64,000 bases of DNA from Sycon ciliatum (taxonomy: Eukaryota; Porifera; Calcarea; Leucosolenida; Sycettidae). Below the pieces are notes generated by a model. That model was not told where the DNA came from and searched no databases. It saw only the letters and a program-made list of their open reading frames with translations. The translations under genes and the position numbers were made by a program. Shown piece after piece: positions 10,552 through 18,390 of this stretch. The stretch covers positions 21,035,508 through 21,099,507 of the forward strand of contig NC_088649.1 of assembly GCF_964019385.1 (NCBI RefSeq), read 5' to 3'. How positions within the stretch are numbered: the stretch's first letter is position 1; each line of letters starts with the position of its first letter.

Positions 10552-10899
10552 AAAAAATGTCGACGTTTTGCAGGTTGACGCACTTGAAGAAGCGCCCTGA
10601 GACACCAGCAGAGATGAAAACTAGAAGGTCAGGTCAAGAAACGACACTGTAGTTATCTATCTATCGTCTCTTGGTCAATTTTTTAGTACAGGTGCTCCTT
10701 TGGACATAGGCTTGAGTTTTGAAGCGAAGCGCACATTTTAATAAGTCGGACCAAGTACAGGAATGAAAGGCCGAAACTCCGAATATACTTTTCTGGCCTG
10801 GATATGTAGATCTTAAAGTGAGCCAGAGCGCGCTAAAACATGACCACAGATATTTTGGAAAAGTCGAGAAAATCGCAATTTGAATTCCGCGGCAAAAAA

Positions 10900-11172
10900 A
10901 ATACAAAGTGTTTTGCAACGCCAGTTGCTGTTCTTGTTCTCTGAGCTCAGTCAACTGGACCATGGACAATTCTGGATGCAATTCATTGTTGCAAGTAAGT
11001 AAGGTATTTGTTTGAGTTTGTATTCCATGTTGTACTGAGTTTCTCAAACAGATCGTCATCGATGTATAGAGGGAAAAGCCTACTGTACTGCGAAGCGGAA
11101 GAAGACAACATCCTCGCGCTCCATACGGAGGATGAAATATTTTGTGGATTTGCATCGGAAACAGAAGTAAGA
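10900..11172 (+). CDS. Candidate spliced coding segment with a 57-nt intron
   Basis: The plus strand reads SELSQLDHGQFWMQFIV up to a gtaagt at 10995. A ctcaaacag acceptor ends at 11051. Removing these 57 nt keeps an open frame (NRHRCIEGKAYCTAKRKK onward) to a stop near 11170. A second frame after the acceptor is also open and acidic (CEAEEDNILALHTEDEIF), and related acidic sequence continues past 11180 (HSDESFEIDTFIEFKRID) in another frame. I cannot choose between them. No family recognised. This is the best candidate for a non-LRR host gene. Confidence 0.3.
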
Positions 11173-11316
11173 CCATGACGGCCACAGCGACGAGTCATTT
11201 GAGATTGACACTTTCATCGAGTTTAAAAGAATTGATGCGGGCAATCCTACGATCTGCAGTGACAAGGAGATTTACACTGGTGCCAACCTGTCGAGCGATT
11301 GGCATCGACACTGACT

Positions 11317-11577
11317 TCTGACATTTCCCACAAGTAATCTTCCGTGCCCTTCCCTCGGGTGAAATACAGACAAGAACAAACAGGAATGAAAACAGGCTGC
11401 CCGAGTCATGCTGCTCTTTTCTCTCCGAAACTAAACACGGGCAGCCTTAGAGTGGAGTGAGTTGCCAGTATAATTCAACCCAAGTATTGATTGATAGGAG
11501 AAGGATACATTTTCCAACACCGTAGATGGAAATCATTTTTGTCGCTCAGCTGGTTAGAGCATTGCTCGCGAAATTCC
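11317..11577. repeat. Dispersed repeat ending in a tRNA-like box A, copy 1
   Basis: Matches 15960-16225 (starting ctgacatttcccacaagtaa). At 11541-11560 it reads gtcgctcagctggttagagc, the 5' half of a tRNA including pol III box A. No box B follows; instead the sequence changes to the H1 family within 20-30 bases. It looks like a SINE head joined to, or interrupted by, a ribozyme element. Confidence 0.5.
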
Positions 11578-11963
11578 TTTATCAGTTTTGTATTACTGGT
11601 GAGAGTGGAGAGCTCTATGTAAGTGGTGCTCACCAGGCTCAACTTGGCCTAGTAAAGCTCAACTGATGAGGGGTGAATTCCTAGAAGCACGGTGTGTTGA
11701 GCAGGGAGTGGTGCTGTCTTGCAGCTTAGCCGAATGCAAGGCTTGAAGTACGTCTCTTCTGGTCTGGATTGCAGTCGTAAGTCAGTCAACATACAATTAA
11801 AGCGAGAAAAACACGACCTGCAGTGTGGAGAGCAATACTTCAGAGCGATCCATTTTCTGTTTTAGGATTCATTGTTCCTATATGAACCCAGAACAATATT
11901 GATTTTGGACGTATATCTAGTCTCCAATGTGTGCCCGACCCTCAACACTGAGCCAATTTAGTG
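11578..11963 (+). mobile_element. H1-family copy with a decayed hammerhead
   Basis: Begins gttttgtattactggtgaga and follows the H1 arm through ctcaactgatgagg to gcagtcgtaagtcagtc. It shares a further tail with 41148-41528 (cacgacctgcagtgtg, gagcgatccattttc). The ribozyme at 11651-11709 keeps CUGAUGA and stem I (GCUCAA/UUGAGC), but the GAAA box is GAAG and stem II ends CCUA, so cleavage is not expected. Confidence 0.6.
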
Positions 11964-12141
11964 TATATCGGAAGCAATTTATGTTTGAAGACTATACCTT
12001 ATCAGAAAGGGTTTGCTCCCCACACCGGAGCTCGCGCTATTCCGCCGACTTTACTTGACACTTGACTGACTCACGACTGCCATCCAGAGCACACGAGAAG
12101 TCCATCGAACCTTCGACTCGGCAAACCTGCAAGAAAGCACC

Positions 12142-12200
12142 ACTCCCTGCTCAATACACAGTGTTTCGGGGAATTCACCCCTCATCAGTTGAGCTTGAGT
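12142..12200 (-). ncRNA. Type I hammerhead ribozyme H1, left arm
   Basis: Mirror image of the copy at 12691-12749. On the minus strand CUGAUGA is at 12188-12182, with the same stems and the same UA cleavage site. Only the strand differs. Confidence 0.7.
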
Positions 12201-12650
12201 AGGCTGAGGAAGATTGTGCCTGAAGAGCACCACTTATATAGTGCTCTCCAGGCACAAACATCACCAGGGATACAAACTTACAGAGACGCTCCGTTTCCAG
12301 CGCGACAAACACCTCGTGAACACCAGATAGCAGCGTGAGTCAGTGTCGCTCCTGGACGGTGAGACAGACGTCGAGGACCCTCGGTCATTCGCAACGCTGT
12401 CACCTCCAAACCAACTAGTCGCAAGCCCGCGCTGGGCACAACAGTACTGTTGTGCCCAGCGCGGGCTTGCGACTAGTTGGTTTGGAGGTGACAGCGTTGC
12501 GAATGACCGAGGGTCCTCGACGTCTGTCTCACCGTCCAGGAGCGACACTGACTCACGCTGCTATCTGGTGTTCACGAGGTGTTTGTCGCGCTGGAAACGG
12601 AGCGTCTCTGTAAGTTTGTATCCCTGGTGATGTTTGTGCCTGGAGAGCAC

Positions 12651-12657
12651 TATATAA
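12651..12657 (+). promoter_or_regulatory. TATA-like box in the loop of a hairpin (H1 arm)
   Basis: Tatataa lies between gtgcctggagagcac (12636-12650) and gtgctcttcaggcac (12661-12675), which pair with one mismatch. The ribozyme begins 16 nt after this hairpin. A mirrored copy is at 12234-12240. The 11.6 kb copy has ctatgtaa and the 16.2 kb copy ctatataatt at the same place. Promoter function is inferred from sequence only. Confidence 0.4.
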
Positions 12658-12690
12658 GTGGTGCTCTTCAGGCACAATCTTCCTCAGCCT

Positions 12691-12749
12691 ACTCAAGCTC
12701 AACTGATGAGGGGTGAATTCCCCGAAACACTGTGTATTGAGCAGGGAGT
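12691..12749 (+). ncRNA. Type I hammerhead ribozyme H1, right arm
   Basis: All conserved core bases are present. Stem I is GCUCAA (12697-12702) with UUGAGC (12737-12742), plus a distal ACUC/GAGU helix across an aa/agg internal loop. CUGAUGA is at 12703-12709. Stem II is GGGG/CCCC with loop UGAAUU. GAAA is at 12724-12727. Stem III is CA-CUG-UG, then UA, so cleavage would fall after 12736. The asymmetric internal loop in stem I is where natural hammerheads make their tertiary contact with loop II. Stem III is too short to be stable alone but CACUGUG pairs with itself around one U-U mismatch, as in dimer-active ribozymes. Confidence 0.75.
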
Positions 12750-12946
12750 GGTGCTTTCTTGCAGGTTTGCCGAGTCGAAGGTTCGATGGACTTCTCGTGT
12801 GCTCTGGATGGCAGTCGTGAGTCAGTCAAGTGTCAAGTAAAGTCGGCGGAATAGCGCGAGCTCCGGTGTGGGGAGCAAACCCTTTCTTACAAATTATCGC
12901 CGAAGTCGCAACCACTACTTCGTACTATACCTTATCATCAATTTTA

Positions 12947-13163
12947 CACAAGGGAACGGTCTCAAACTGCGGAGAATGCTCAATGCAAGCGAGGCAGAGC
13001 TTCATCACACACAAGCGGAAAAACCGTCAGAGATCAAATTCCATTACACAGTGTTTCACCGTTCAAGCAACGGATCATCAGATCATCCATCTGATGATCC
13101 GTTGCTTGAACGGTGAAACACTGTGTAATGGAATTTGATCTCTGACGGTTTTTCCGCTTGTGT
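12947..13163 (+). mobile_element. H2 hammerhead element with 13-bp target duplication
   Basis: Flanked by ATCATCAATTTTA at 12934-12946 and 13164-13176. The 217-bp insertion has a non-repeated head (12947-13008) and a near-perfect hairpin, 13009-13163, with 75-nt arms around a 5-nt spacer (catcc). Its left target duplication overlaps the right duplication of the H1 element by four bases, so both elements entered almost the same target. Confidence 0.7.
13080..13141 (+). ncRNA. Type I hammerhead ribozyme H2
   Basis: CUGAUGA at 13091-13097. Stem II is CCGUU/AACGG with loop GCUUG and a U-U at its base. GAAA is at 13115-13118, then CACUGUG, then UA (cleavage after 13127). Stem I is CCAU (13087-13090) with AUGG (13128-13131), then an internal loop and AGAUC/GAUCU. 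The CC that completes stem I lies in the hairpin spacer, so only the plus strand forms it well. Stem III and cleavage triplet are identical to H1, although stem II and the rest differ, which suggests related families. Confidence 0.65.
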
Positions 13164-13179
13164 ATCATCAATTTTAAAA

Positions 13180-13950
13180 TGTTATATGTTTGGGCTATGA
13201 TATGGGTTTGTGCTTGTAAAATACCGGTGGGATGTGGCCGTTCATACCGAAGTTATAGGCATTTGAAATACGAGAGAGCTTGGAAGCTCAGGGCCCTACG
13301 CTATGCTTTTTTGCCTTGATGACCTAGACAAAAAAAGCATAGGGATGTAAAAAATTCTTATAAGTTTCAATTTTTTTGGTTTTTAGACATAACCTGGAAA
13401 TCGAACCCCCACTATCGCCCTGCATGCATCCACCGATACAATTCGCATACATACTAATTCTTCCAAGTTGCTTCACGTTATGATCTTGTATTTGAAAGCC
13501 CTATTTGAATATGCATTGTGGCCAGCCGTCTTTGAATGTATGGTACGGGATAGGTACGGGACAGGCACGGGACAGGTACGGTCGAGGGTAATACGACACC
13601 GTCTACAGCCTTGTTGACGGCAAAAAAAGAAAAGGGATGTTATAAATTTTTCAATTCTCCTATTTTTTTTTCAGGCATTACCTGGGATTCGAACCCGCAC
13701 TATCGCCCCACATGCATTCCCCCATACACTTCGCATTCATACTCATTCTTCCAAGTTGCTTCACATTATGATCTTGCGTTTGAAAGCCCGATTTGAATCC
13801 TGCGGCCAGCTGTATGTGGCCAGCTGATGGTACGGTACCGTACGGGATAGATACGGGATAGCTCCAGGCGTGGCACAAACACACAACAAATACCTAACGA
13901 GAGAGCTTGGAAAGGCAGGGCCCTACGCTATGCTTTTTTGCCTATACTAA
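13180..13950 (-). repeat. Two tandem SINE-like units with pol III box B
   Basis: On the minus strand ggttcgatttcc near 13409 and gggttcgaatccc near 13696 fit the box B of tRNA-derived SINEs. Around them the two units share cctggRattcgaaccc, actatcgcccYRcatgcat and attcttccaagttgcttcac. A second shared block, cagggccctacgctatgctt, occurs near 13290 and 13925. Box A is not clear. A run of ggtacgg/gataggtacggg repeats lies between (13540-13580 and 13830-13860). Confidence 0.45.
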
Positions 13951-14355
13951 TACTATGAGTGAACTATTGCAAGAGTTGTGATGCAAAGCTGGTCTGAACT
14001 GCGTACAGGGTCAGTAGGCCTCGGTCTGGATCATGAATAACATTGTTTTGTATTGTATTGCTTTTATTTTACTTAGCAAGTCAAACTTGGGAAAAGGAAA
14101 GTGTGAAATACTGTTGACGAGCATTGGACATGCATGCAGCGTCGGAAATTCGGCGCGGAAAATCAATCACTATTCAATGCAGAAACAACGTGCCAGAATC
14201 AGAGTACTATGTAGCTAGTGAGAGTCGGTGTACTAGTTTTGCAGTACTTCACACTTTCCTTTTCCCGCCTTATCACCTCAGCTATGACAGTTTCGTATGT
14301 GGAAACCCCCTTTATAATAGCAGTTTGATCTATATTTTTAATCATTCAACATCTA

Positions 14356-14399
14356 CCTTCACTGATGAGCTATGTATTAGCGAAACAGCTGTCTGAAGG
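14356..14399 (+). ncRNA. Type I hammerhead ribozyme H3, copy 1
   Basis: Stem I CCUUCA (14356-14361) pairs with UGAAGG (14394-14399). CUGAUGA is at 14362-14368. Stem II is GCUA/UAGC with loop UGUAU. GAAA is at 14382-14385. CAGCUG follows, then the canonical cleavage triplet GUC ending at 14393. All core positions match. CAGCUG is fully self-complementary, so stem III would form best between two molecules. No sequence similarity to H1 or H2 outside the core. Confidence 0.75.
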
Positions 14400-14844
14400 A
14401 GTTTATCAATATCGTCTACGGAAGGGTCCTCGCAATGGTGATGGTTGTGTGCAGGAGGGTCTAGTCGGCTAAAGAGCGCTTTCGGCCATTTTGCTGTCCT
14501 ATTTTTATTTTTGGAGGTCTTGAATGCACGGTAACCCCCCTAAAATTATATATTTCTAGGTTCTATGAAGTATAAGGATCTAAAAAATAAAATAAGAAGG
14601 GCATGTCTATGAAGAAATTATGAAGGTGTGCACCCAATTGTACTTTGCGGACGGGCATTTCTGCTAAGTTCATTTTTGTACCAAAATTACTATTTTCTGA
14701 GTAGTCAATGCTGCTTGCCAGATTTTCTTGCTCAAAAGCTTCATTGTGATGTGTGAACGGACTTGCAATCACAAAGAGAAGCCAAACAACCGGTAAATCT
14801 GAAATATGACCCCAAAGCAAGCAAATTTAGGCCGAAATCGATAA

Positions 14845-14865
14845 CCCCCCCCCCCCCCCCCCCCC
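14845..14865. repeat. Run of 21 C
   Basis: An uninterrupted C run. The paralogous positions near 42740 and 43335 read cacccaccccc, so the run expanded in this copy only. Confidence 0.8.
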
Positions 14866-15136
14866 GCCAGAAATACACCTCAATCTCCGCGGAAACACCC
14901 CCTAAATTTGTTGTGAAGTAACATGGGATGATACAGAGCACACTCATCCACAATAAAGGAGGGGGTTTATGAAGAAAAAAATCACCCCCAAAGGGTTGGA
15001 GCCTCCTTAATGGTCCTTTCTTAAACTTTAATCTCTAGTGAAACTCTCTCACTTTAAACTTTAAATTATCTCAAAATAACGTGATTCATGCAAGAAAGTC
15101 TCTTTGCGATCCATATATTATAATGTTATAACTTAC

Positions 15137-15208
15137 AGGCTGGTTAATTTGGATGTGGCTTGAAACAGTCCTGCAGGAAGGTCAACAAGTTGATTATTGC
15201 TTACCACT
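15137..15208 (-). CDS. LRR exon 3 (72 nt)
   Basis: Minus strand: acceptor tttgttttcacag, 72 nt, donor gtaagt. Encodes SNNQLVDLPAGLF and QATSKLTSL. Same phase as the other exons. Paralogue at 43022-43093 in segment S copy 2 with matching intron borders. Confidence 0.7.
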
Positions 15209-15230
15209 CTGTGAAAACAAAGTAGAAATC

Positions 15231-15958
15231 TGCTCAGGCATACCCCATGGTCTGCAGGAAAGTACCCGTTGTACCCAAGGTCCTTCGCATTGTGATATTC
15301 TTCAGTATGGAACAACACACCCATGCCCGGGGCAAGGAAGGTCATGGGTAATAGGAACACTTAATAGATGTGGTATACTGTAATCATTGTTCCATGTCAC
15401 TTGCGTATGAATATTCAATTTGGAAATACCAGAATAGTCTCTTCACTTCCAAAAACTAAACATTCAAAATATTTCCTTCAAGAATACAATTACTCGCCAA
15501 AGGCATAAAGGAGGTTTGCAGAGCTGCACGCAACTCCGAGCTTCTTGCTGAATGCAATCATCATGATCGCTACCTAGGAGACTAAAAAGCGTAAACCCTT
15601 ACAGTCCATTCATCGAACACAGTCCTCCTGGTTTTTGATAGTCCTATCCCGGCCGAGTTGAGGATCAAAAAAATGACTTTTAATATCAAAAATCTGGGGT
15701 TAGGATCTGCTTCTCCTGAAATTAGGCCATGGCATACCTGTTCTGATTTTATAAAACCTGGCTGACTTTCTATTTCCCGGTACTTGGACTTTTTCTGGCC
15801 TAAATGGGGCAAGAAGTAATTGCATGGTTCACACAATGCAGGATGCACTGTTGTTTTGACTATCTACAACTAGGTGCGGGAGACATCAAAAAGTTAGGGT
15901 GCCAGTTTCCAATGAATGGACTTAAGTAGCAGAGCAAAGTTCAGGTCCAACAATAACA
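15231..15958. other. Intron-like or intergenic sequence, no gene seen
   Basis: The first 130 bases continue the intron shared with segment S copy 2 (cccatgcccggggcaaggaa at 15321 and 43207). The rest has no recognised feature and no repeat partner in the window. Confidence 0.4.
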
Positions 15959-15959
15959 T

Positions 15960-16480
15960 TCTGACATTTCCCACAAGTAATCTTTCCTACCCTTCCCTTA
16001 GGTGATATACAGACAAGAACAAACAGGACAGAATTCAGGCTGCCTGAGTCGGGTTGGTCTTTTCTCTGTGAAACTCAACACAGACAGTCTAAGAGTGGTG
16101 TGAGTGGCCAGTATAATTCAACCCAAGTATTGATTGATAGGAGAAGAATAAATTTTCCAACACCGTAGATGGAAGTCATTTTTGTAGCTCAGCTGGTTAG
16201 AGCATTGCTCGTGAAATCCCCTTACAAGTTTGTATTACTGGTGAAGTTTGTGCCTGGAGAGCTCTATATAATTATTATAATTTGTGCTCACCAGGCTCAA
16301 CTTAGCCTACTAAAGCTCACCTAACCCATTGTGAATTCCTAGAAACACTGTGTTTTGTGCAAGGAGTGGTGCTGTCTTGCAGGTTAGCCGAGTGCAAGGC
16401 TTGAAATACGTCTCTTGTGGTCTGGGTGGCAGTCGTGAGTCAGTTAACTATCAATGCAAGTGGAAAAAACATGGGGCTTT
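15960..16480 (+). repeat. Box A repeat copy 2 followed by a broken H1 copy
   Basis: 15960-16225 matches 11317-11577 and contains gtagctcagctggttagagc at 16194-16213, a good tRNA 5' half. From 16226 it continues as H1 (agtttgtattactggtga, cctggagagctctatata) but the ribozyme core is destroyed: CUGAUGAGGGG has become ctaacccatt, while gaaacactgtg survives. Confidence 0.55.
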
Positions 16481-16489
16481 GTTCGTAGT

Positions 16490-16709
16490 GTGTTCTTGTA
16501 CGTTGTGCCGTGGCTTGTTTGTAGACCCAGAAATCGTGCCAATATTGTGCCAATATTGAGGGGCGTACCAATTTCATGGTCCCTTCAAAAGATTTGTGCG
16601 GGCTTTGGAATGCCGATCTACACCCCAAAGCAAACCTACCTGCAAAAACTTGAGCGAAATCGGAGAGACCGACTTGCACATATGTTCTGGTTTTCTCAGA
16701 CATGCTCTC
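16490..16709. mobile_element. Family B right-end fragment
   Basis: Matches the last 220 bases of the complete element (caccccaaagcaaacctacc, gacatgctctc) and ends at a TTAA (16710-16713). Corresponds to 4320-4538 in unit U copy 1, so this insertion predates the duplication. Confidence 0.65.
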
Positions 16710-16754
16710 TTAAATTATTATGTAGAAGTCATGATGTTGTAGTGTTACAGAAGT

Positions 16755-17432
16755 AGCGATTTGTGTACTTTCCCCGTTAGGCCAAGTAAAAATAATTCAT
16801 TGTTGACCGTCTGCGCCCGCCCCGATTTTTCAGTCCGCCCTGGGATTTATTTTATTTTTATTTTCGTGATCAACGGTAGAAAACTCATGTGTTTAGCGAA
16901 GCGCAAACTACTATATTTAGCAGTACGCGCGTACGCGAGCTCTCATGTACATGTACAGCTTCAATGTGCTTTTACCGTAGCGACATTACACAGTGCAGGC
17001 CGTGATTCCAGTGTACTTGTGTGAAATCTGGCAACTACAATACATGGCACTGTAGTCTGTACAGTGTACAGTGTACCACCTGATATTATCTACGCCTGCA
17101 TCCATGGAAACTGCGCAGCCACCGCGTACCGCGTCCGAAGCTGTTGTTGATCGCCGCATGGCAGCAGAAAATTGTATAGCAGGAAATTGTATAACAGATT
17201 TATCTGCACATGTTCAAAGTGTTTGGAGTATGCCCAGGCAGACTGGTAGCAGTCACAACCAACAATGGTAGTACACCCATAACCCCATAGATGTAATACA
17301 TGCTAAGATTTCAAGATGTCTGGTCGATGCAGATATAAAAAAAGTTATAAAGTAAAAAACAAAACCCTCCCGTCCGCCCCGATTTTTCGGAAAATTCTGA
17401 CGATCAGCAATTTTTTTATTTCTTACTTTTCC
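16755..17432. other. 678-bp segment present only in unit U copy 2
   Basis: The flanks (gatgttgtagtgtta and gaacttcgtgacgcat) are joined directly in copy 1 near 4585. The segment has a short direct repeat, ccgccccgatttttc, at both ends (about 16818 and 17376). No coding region. It is probably an insertion of a non-autonomous element. Confidence 0.4.
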
Positions 17433-17812
17433 TTGACAGAACTTCGTGACGCATTAATATGGATATTAAAACGCTTAGGACAGGTCAATAACAGTTTGTA
17501 TCGACTGCAAATCACCGGACAAAGGTAGATCAGCCTTTGTAGAGCGTCTTTACAAGAGAAACACTTGGCGAAATGAGCAGAGAATTCAGTTTGCATCGCT
17601 TTCGCTCGACTCATTTTGGACACTGCGTCGCTGTCATCATCTGCTGCATGAGAGACGTCATCTCTGTCGAGTCGTTGTTCAGTTCGTTTCAGCCTTGCGG
17701 CAAGCCTCCTCAAACTCCTTCTCGCACCTTGATATTGAAGACAACTGCTTGTTGATGCCCGCTGGTATTTTCTTCCAGACCTGTGGTGGATGGTTAGGTT
17801 GATTGACCACAT
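17423..17812 (-). CDS. Conserved unknown frame of unit U, copy 2
   Basis: 129 residues, with the core RRSLRRLAARLKRTEQRLD, then an acidic DDDSDAVSKMS and a cysteine-containing FAKCFSCKDAL. Shorter match at 4559-4861. The arginine/leucine heptad-like stretch at residues 30-50 could be a coiled coil. Not recognised; it may be part of a transposon protein, perhaps the Penelope element whose remnant follows at 17999 on the other strand, although strand makes this unlikely. Confidence 0.3.
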   Translation of the reverse strand: MWSINLTIHHRSGRKYQRASTSSCLQYQGARRSLRRLAARLKRTEQRLDRDDVSHAADDDSDAVSKMSRAKAMQTEFSAHFAKCFSCKDALQRLIYLCPVICSRYKLLLTCPKRFNIHINASRSSVKEK

Positions 17813-17998
17813 ACGGGGGGCATCGTTGTATGTGAGAACTCAATCTCACCATTTGGCTTCAATATCAAGTTCCAAGTAGGAGTTTAAGGAAGCGCCGCTG
17901 GAGAGTGCTAATCCGTTTGCTGCTGGCGGATACACCACACCTCTAACCTACAGTGGAGGTGACACACAGCCGTGTAGAAGAAAGGGGGAAAGCGAAAT

Positions 17999-18390
17999 GT
18001 GATATGGTTCAACCCTCCATACAGTGCAAACATGAGAACAGACATCGCCGGACAGTTTCTTGCGCTGATATCGAAGCACTTCCCCAATGGATCCAGATTG
18101 AGAAAGCTCTTTAACCGCAATACCGTAAACGTGAGCTATAGCTGCATGCCGAGTATGGAAACCAGAATAAAGGCACACAACCAGAAAGTACTACAACCGA
18201 AACGTGATAATTAACCATGCAATTGCCGTGTTGCAGCGCTATGCCCACTGAATGGTGCATGCAGGACCTCCGACATGGTGTATGTAGCAAGCATCAAGTC
18301 GGGCAGCACCTTGAGAACATACACTAGGATATCGGTCCCGGAGTTCAAGAGCAGACACTCCAACCACATGACCGTGCTTATAGATTAGGG
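17999..18390 (+). pseudogene. Penelope-like element remnant, copy 2
   Basis: Same order as 6413-6860 and better preserved: IWFNPPYSANMRTDIAG, KHFPNGSRLRKLFNRNTV, SYSCMPSMETRIKAHNQK, a stop, then CNCRVAALCPLNGACRT, MVYVASIK, YTRIS and FKSRHSNHM. The last motif is the R..H block that follows YIG in GIY-YIG nucleases and is deleted in copy 1. A TAA after the linker and loss of the reverse transcriptase make it dead. Confidence 0.6.

Larger units (their letters stand above)
12005..12923. mobile_element. H1 hammerhead element: palindromic insertion with 14-bp target duplication
   Basis: The insertion is flanked by ACTATACCTTATCA at 11991-12004 and 12924-12937. It contains two 442-bp inverted arms meeting at 12445/12446 with no spacer (the arms extend one base into the duplication at 12004) and a short tail (12888-12923) that matches the tail of the H1 remnants at 8.3 and 34.5 kb. 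Each arm holds a TATA-containing hairpin and one hammerhead. There is no protein-coding capacity beyond frames mirrored on both strands. Long variable target duplications point to LINE-like retroposition; the inverted dimer may have formed by snap-back or twin priming. An assembly or amplification artefact must also be considered. Confidence 0.7.
13955..15230. repeat. Duplicated segment S, copy 1 (carries hammerhead H3 and an LRR exon)
   Basis: Starting at gtgaactattgcaagagttg it matches 41540-43110 nearly throughout: the H3 ribozyme, a conserved non-coding block (aaattatatatttctaggtt, tatgaagaaattatgaaggt) and the LRR exon with its intron flanks. Copy 2 carries an extra 190-bp insertion at 41640-41835 and a longer sequence around 42255-42375. 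A third partial copy of the 14740-14970 block is at 43231-43460. Confidence 0.75.

Noticed and set aside
12261-12630. Identical 95-residue frames on both strands
   Set aside because: They exist only because the sequence is palindromic; the element is non-coding.
13009-13141. Hammerhead on the minus strand of the H2 hairpin
   Set aside because: The core bases are mirrored there, but the spacer reads ggatg on that strand, so stem I has only two pairs. I count the plus strand only.
13684-13750. True tRNA gene
   Set aside because: Box B fits, but no acceptor stem or box A could be paired; SINE-derived is more likely.
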